The notes under the pieces were generated by a model. That model searched no databases. It was not told the origin of the DNA and saw only the letters and a program-made list of their open reading frames with translations. Shown in pieces: positions 60,972 through 64,000 of a stretch of DNA of 64,000 nucleotides. The DNA is from Streptomyces djakartensis. GTDB taxonomy: Bacteria > Actinomycetota > Actinomycetes > Streptomycetales > Streptomycetaceae. Numbering within the stretch: position 1 is the stretch's first letter; each line of letters opens with the position of its first letter. The stretch covers positions 1 through 64,000 of the forward strand of contig NZ_BMWE01000024.1 of NCBI RefSeq assembly GCF_014651075.1, in the 5' to 3' direction. The position numbers were made by a program, and so were the translations under genes.

Positions 60972-61955
60972 ATGCGGATTCTTGTGACCGGCGGGGCCGG
61001 TTTCATCGGGTCGGAGTTCGTCCGGAGTTTACTTCTGGCTTCCGATGCGGACAGTGCCCATCAGGGCCTCGGAATAACCGTTCTGGACAAACTCACTTAC
61101 GCGGGCACGATCGCCGGACTGGACCCGGTGTCCGGCCATCCCGGTTATTCCTTCGTCTGCGGCGACATTTGTGATGCCGACCTGGTCGAAAAGGTGATGG
61201 CGGGGCACGACGCGGTGGTGCACTTCGCCGCGGAGTCGCATGTCGACCGGTCCATCGAGAGTTCCGGTCCCTTCGTGACCACGAACGTCCTGGGGACGCA
61301 GGTTCTGCTGGACGCGGCCCTGCGGCAGGGGGTGCGGCGCTTCGTCCACGTCTCCACCGACGAGGTGTACGGATCGATTGCGGCCGGATCATGGTCGGAG
61401 GAGAGCCCATTGGCGCCGAACTCGCCGTACGCGGCGTCCAAGGCCGGCTCCGATCTGCTGGCCCTCGCTTTTCATCGTACGCACGGGCTGGACGTCGTGG
61501 TGACACGCTGTTCCAACAATTACGGTCCATACCAGTTTCCCGAAAAAGTGATACCGCTCTTCGTCACCCGGTTGCTGGACGGCGAGAAAGTGCCGCTGTA
61601 CGGAGACGGGCACAACGTGCGCGAATGGGTGCACGTGTCAGACCACTGCCGGGGAATTCGGCTCGCACTCCGGCACGGCCGGGCCGGTGAGGTCTACCAT
61701 TTCGGCGGCGGTACCGAGCTGGCGAACAAGGAACTCACCGGCCTCCTGCTCGAGGCGACAGGCCAAGGCTGGGACATGGTCGAGCGGGTGACGGACCGCA
61801 AGGGGCACGACGCGAGGTACTCCCTGGACTTCGGCAAGGCCGTCGCGGAACTCGGCTACACACCGCGCGTGGAGTTCGCCGAGGGGCTCGCGAACACGGT
61901 CGCCTGGTACCGGGACAACCGCTCCTGGTGGACACCGCTCAAGGAAGGCCGGTAG
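60972..61955 (+). CDS. dTDP-glucose 4,6-dehydratase-like protein (RmlB/StrE type), TTA-containing
   Basis: A 327-residue extended SDR. The NAD loop is VTGGAGFIGSEFVRSL. The dehydratase signatures are VHFAAESHVDRSI, HVSTDEVYGS and the active site SPYAASKAGSDLL (Tyr-x3-Lys), followed by CSNNYGPYQFPEKVIPLFV. It makes dTDP-4-keto-6-deoxyglucose for deoxysugars. Codon 20 is TTA (61029-61031), so it should depend on bldA, as many antibiotic-pathway genes do. Codon bias at the 5' end is weaker than in neighbours. No other sugar genes are adjacent, so it may be an orphan or transferred copy. Confidence 0.85.
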   Translation: MRILVTGGAGFIGSEFVRSLLLASDADSAHQGLGITVLDKLTYAGTIAGLDPVSGHPGYSFVCGDICDADLVEKVMAGHDAVVHFAAESHVDRSIESSGPFVTTNVLGTQVLLDAALRQGVRRFVHVSTDEVYGSIAAGSWSEESPLAPNSPYAASKAGSDLLALAFHRTHGLDVVVTRCSNNYGPYQFPEKVIPLFVTRLLDGEKVPLYGDGHNVREWVHVSDHCRGIRLALRHGRAGEVYHFGGGTELANKELTGLLLEATGQGWDMVERVTDRKGHDARYSLDFGKAVAELGYTPRVEFAEGLANTVAWYRDNRSWWTPLKEGR

Positions 61956-62445
61956 CGGTGACACCGTGCCGGAGCGAACCAACCCGCCCCCGGACGAGTC
62001 GTCGTGACCGGTTTTCGCCGTCCGGGAAAGGTGGATGCGGTCGGCTGGAGAATCGACTACGGTGGGAGGCGTGTGAGATTCGGCATTGACCCTCTGTGAC
62101 GCGGCGCTGGGCGCGAAGCCCCAAGCGGCCCTTGGCTGAGCCTTCCGGCGAGACATATCTCCGGGGACGGCTTCCGGGTTGTGCTGCTCGTATGCCCGTC
62201 CGTTGTTGCCGACGGTGTTCACCTCTCCCCCCTTCCGGCTCCGGCCTGGCTCTGTCCCGTCCTGCTCTGTCCGTCCCTTCGGCGGATCGGACGGGCTCCA
62301 CGCGCACCCCCCACGTCTCCGACGGGTCCCGCGTGAAGGCCGGGCGCACGATTCACGCGACCGGTGGGAACCGCCACTGCCAGGAAAGCCCGCAGCGCAT
62401 CCGCGCCGGGCTCCGCCGGCGGTTTCCGCCCGAGAAAGGACTCAC
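61956..62445 (+). other. Leader and gap upstream of hflX
   Basis: About 490 bp without a supported gene. Frames here lack ribosome sites and family resemblance. It probably holds the hflX promoter and a long leader; no tRNA or riboswitch pattern is recognised. Confidence 0.45.
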
Positions 62446-63891
62446 ATGACGCATCCCGAAGGCCCCGCAGCACGTCAGCAGCGGGCGGACGCCCTGATGG
62501 ACGAACACCTCGTGCCCGGCCCCGACAGCTTTGACGGTGAGCAGTACGACCGCGAGGAGCGGGCCGCGCTGCGCCGGGTCACCGGACTGTCCACCGAACT
62601 CGCCGACGTCACCGAGGTCGAGTACCGCAAACTCCGCCTGGAGCGTGTCGTACTCGTCGGAGTCTGGACGTCCGGCAGCGCCGACGACGCCGAGGCCTCA
62701 CTCGCCGAACTGGCCGCGCTGGCGGAGACGGCGGGCGCTCTGGTGTGCGACGGGGTCATCCAGAGGCGGCAGAAGCCCGACCCGGCGACCTACATCGGAT
62801 CGGGCAAGGCCGCGGAGCTGCGGGAGATCGTCGAGGAGGCCGGCGCCGACACGGTGGTCTGCGACGGCGAACTCAGCCCGAGTCAGCTGGTCCACCTGGA
62901 GGAGGTCGTACGCGTCAAGGTCGTGGACCGCACGGCGCTGATCCTGGACATCTTCGCGCAGCACGCGAAGTCCCGCGAGGGCAAGGCCCAGGTGGCGCTG
63001 GCCCAGATGCAGTACATGCTGCCCAGGCTGCGCGGCTGGGGCCAGTCGATGTCCCGGCAGATGGGCGGCGGTGGCGGGGGCGGCATGGCGACCCGCGGAC
63101 CCGGCGAGACGAAGATCGAGACCGACCGGCGGCAGATCCACGAGCGGATGGCCAAACTCCGCCGTGAGATCGCCCAGTTGAAGACCGGACGGGACATCAA
63201 GCGCGAGGAGCGCCGACGCAACAGGGTGCTGTCCGTCGCGCTCGCGGGGTACACCAACGCCGGCAAGTCCTCCCTGCTCAACCGGCTCACCGGCGCCGGA
63301 GTACTGGTGGAGAACGCGCTGTTCGCCACCCTGGACACGACCGTGCGCCGCGCGGAGACCCCGAGCGGCCGTCCCTACACCATCGCCGACACCGTCGGCT
63401 TCGTACGGCACCTTCCGCACCACCTCGTCGAGGCGTTCCGCTCGACCATCGACGAGGTGGCGGACGCGCACCTGGTGCTGCACGTGGTGGACGGCTCGCA
63501 CCCGGAACCGGAAGCGCAACTGGCCTCCGTCCGGGAGGTCCTGGCGGAGGTCGGCGCCGGCGAGATCAGGGAGGTCGTGGTCGTCAACAAGGCGGATGTC
63601 GCCGACCCGGACGTGCTGTCCCGGCTGCTGGCCGCCGAACAGGGCTCGATCGCGGTCTCCGCGCGCACCGGAGAAGGGATCGAGGCACTGCGGGACTTCA
63701 TCGACGTCCTGCTGCCGCGTCCCGAGGTGGAGATCGAGGCCATGGTGCCCTACAGCCAGGGCGGCCTGGTCTCCCGCGCCCACACGGAGGGCGAGGTGCT
63801 GTCCGCCGAGCACACCGAGCAGGGCACCCTGCTGAAGGCGCGGGTGGGGCCGGAGCTGGCGGCCGCTCTGCGGGCCTGCCCCCAGCCGTGA
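62446..63891 (+). CDS. hflX: GTPase HflX
   Basis: A 481-residue ribosome-associated GTPase that splits stalled 70S ribosomes under stress. The N-terminal domain has AALAETAGALVCDGVIQRRQ and PATYIGSGKAAELREIV. The Gly-rich linker GGGGGGMATRGPGETKIETD follows. The G domain has G1 GYTNAGKSSLLN, G3 DTVGFVRHLP and G4 VVNKAD. ATG 62446 follows AAAGGA; the open frame extends to 62179 but codon bias falls there. It ends at a strong terminator. Confidence 0.92.
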   Translation: MTHPEGPAARQQRADALMDEHLVPGPDSFDGEQYDREERAALRRVTGLSTELADVTEVEYRKLRLERVVLVGVWTSGSADDAEASLAELAALAETAGALVCDGVIQRRQKPDPATYIGSGKAAELREIVEEAGADTVVCDGELSPSQLVHLEEVVRVKVVDRTALILDIFAQHAKSREGKAQVALAQMQYMLPRLRGWGQSMSRQMGGGGGGGMATRGPGETKIETDRRQIHERMAKLRREIAQLKTGRDIKREERRRNRVLSVALAGYTNAGKSSLLNRLTGAGVLVENALFATLDTTVRRAETPSGRPYTIADTVGFVRHLPHHLVEAFRSTIDEVADAHLVLHVVDGSHPEPEAQLASVREVLAEVGAGEIREVVVVNKADVADPDVLSRLLAAEQGSIAVSARTGEGIEALRDFIDVLLPRPEVEIEAMVPYSQGGLVSRAHTEGEVLSAEHTEQGTLLKARVGPELAAALRACPQP

Positions 63892-63935
63892 CCCGGGCGG
63901 GAGGGCCGCAGGGCGGAGCGGCCCTCCCGCCCGGG
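63892..63935. terminator. Strong hairpin terminator after hflX
   Basis: Perfect 18-bp arms (63892-63909 CCCGGGCGGGAGGGCCGC and 63918-63935) with an 8-nt loop lie immediately after the hflX stop. Confidence 0.85.
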
Positions 63936-64000
63936 TCCGGCCGGACCGGCCGCCGGGGGTGCGGGACGCCGAGCCAGGCTCCGTCACCGCGCCCGGCCGC

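Overview
The window is chromosomal DNA of a Streptomyces or very close relative. It is about 70% G+C with strong G/C third-position bias. It has GTG and ATG starts with GGAGG-type ribosome sites, many 4-nt stop/start overlaps, DUF397/XRE and DUF574 genes, a mycothiol-dependent enzyme family, an actinobacterial class A RNase P RNA, and rare TTA codons. About 65 genes are supported. No tRNA, rRNA, CRISPR array or complete insertion sequence was found.

Layout. 1-11.8 kb: a partial peptidoglycan-binding-type protein, a DHA2 exporter with an extra C-terminal winged helix, two paralogous hypothetical genes, DUF1992, FHA, an O-methyltransferase, a GT87/PAP2 fusion, a HAD phosphatase, a mycothiol-dependent enzyme, small regulators and a DUF574 methyltransferase; a remnant of a second DUF574 gene lies at 6.3-6.5 kb. 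12.1-18.0 kb: a cobalamin riboswitch followed by five coupled genes, namely a secreted alpha/alpha-barrel protein, an SCO2322-like protein, EcfT, a fused EcfA-EcfA' and an S component. Together they read as a vitamin B12 capture and uptake system. 18.2-20.9 kb: a divergent CYP125-like P450 and FadA5-like thiolase pair. 20.8-28.9 kb: a DUF397/XRE/ATPase regulatory trio, a secreted RHS/YD-repeat protein with a variable C-terminus followed by small membrane-protein ORFs (an accessory, lower-GC patch), and another XRE gene. 29-37 kb: MBL-fold hydrolase, aldehyde dehydrogenase, ferredoxin, a KstR-like TetR regulator and a GT4/methyltransferase/prenyltransferase-fold trio. 37.5-41 kb: a three-gene membrane, solute-binding and VWA operon with TTA codons. 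41-49.5 kb: an F420-type oxidoreductase, DUF5336, amidase, methyltransferases, MFS and a pyruvyl transferase. 49.8-52.9 kb: a MaoC hydratase, zinc alcohol dehydrogenase and SDR operon. 53-64 kb: a housekeeping block (Nif3, zinc ribbon protein, RNase H/CobC-type phosphatase, KDPG aldolase, YaaA, rnpB) followed by an RmlB-like gene and hflX.

The strongest system-level signal is a scattered sterol or acyl-side-chain regulon. A KstR-like repressor gene is present. Four promoter regions carry the pattern TNNAACNNGTNNNA, and three of them keep the full AACNNGTT core. Those promoters precede cyp125/fadA5, the MBL and ALDH-ferredoxin genes, kstR itself with the GT4 operon, and the MaoC-ADH-SDR operon. 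No ring-cleavage genes are visible here.

A second theme is short dispersed palindromic repeats sitting in frame inside coding sequences (near the ecfT start, MBL hydrolase, SDR, and the EcfA-A' linker). They add linker-like peptide to otherwise normal proteins.
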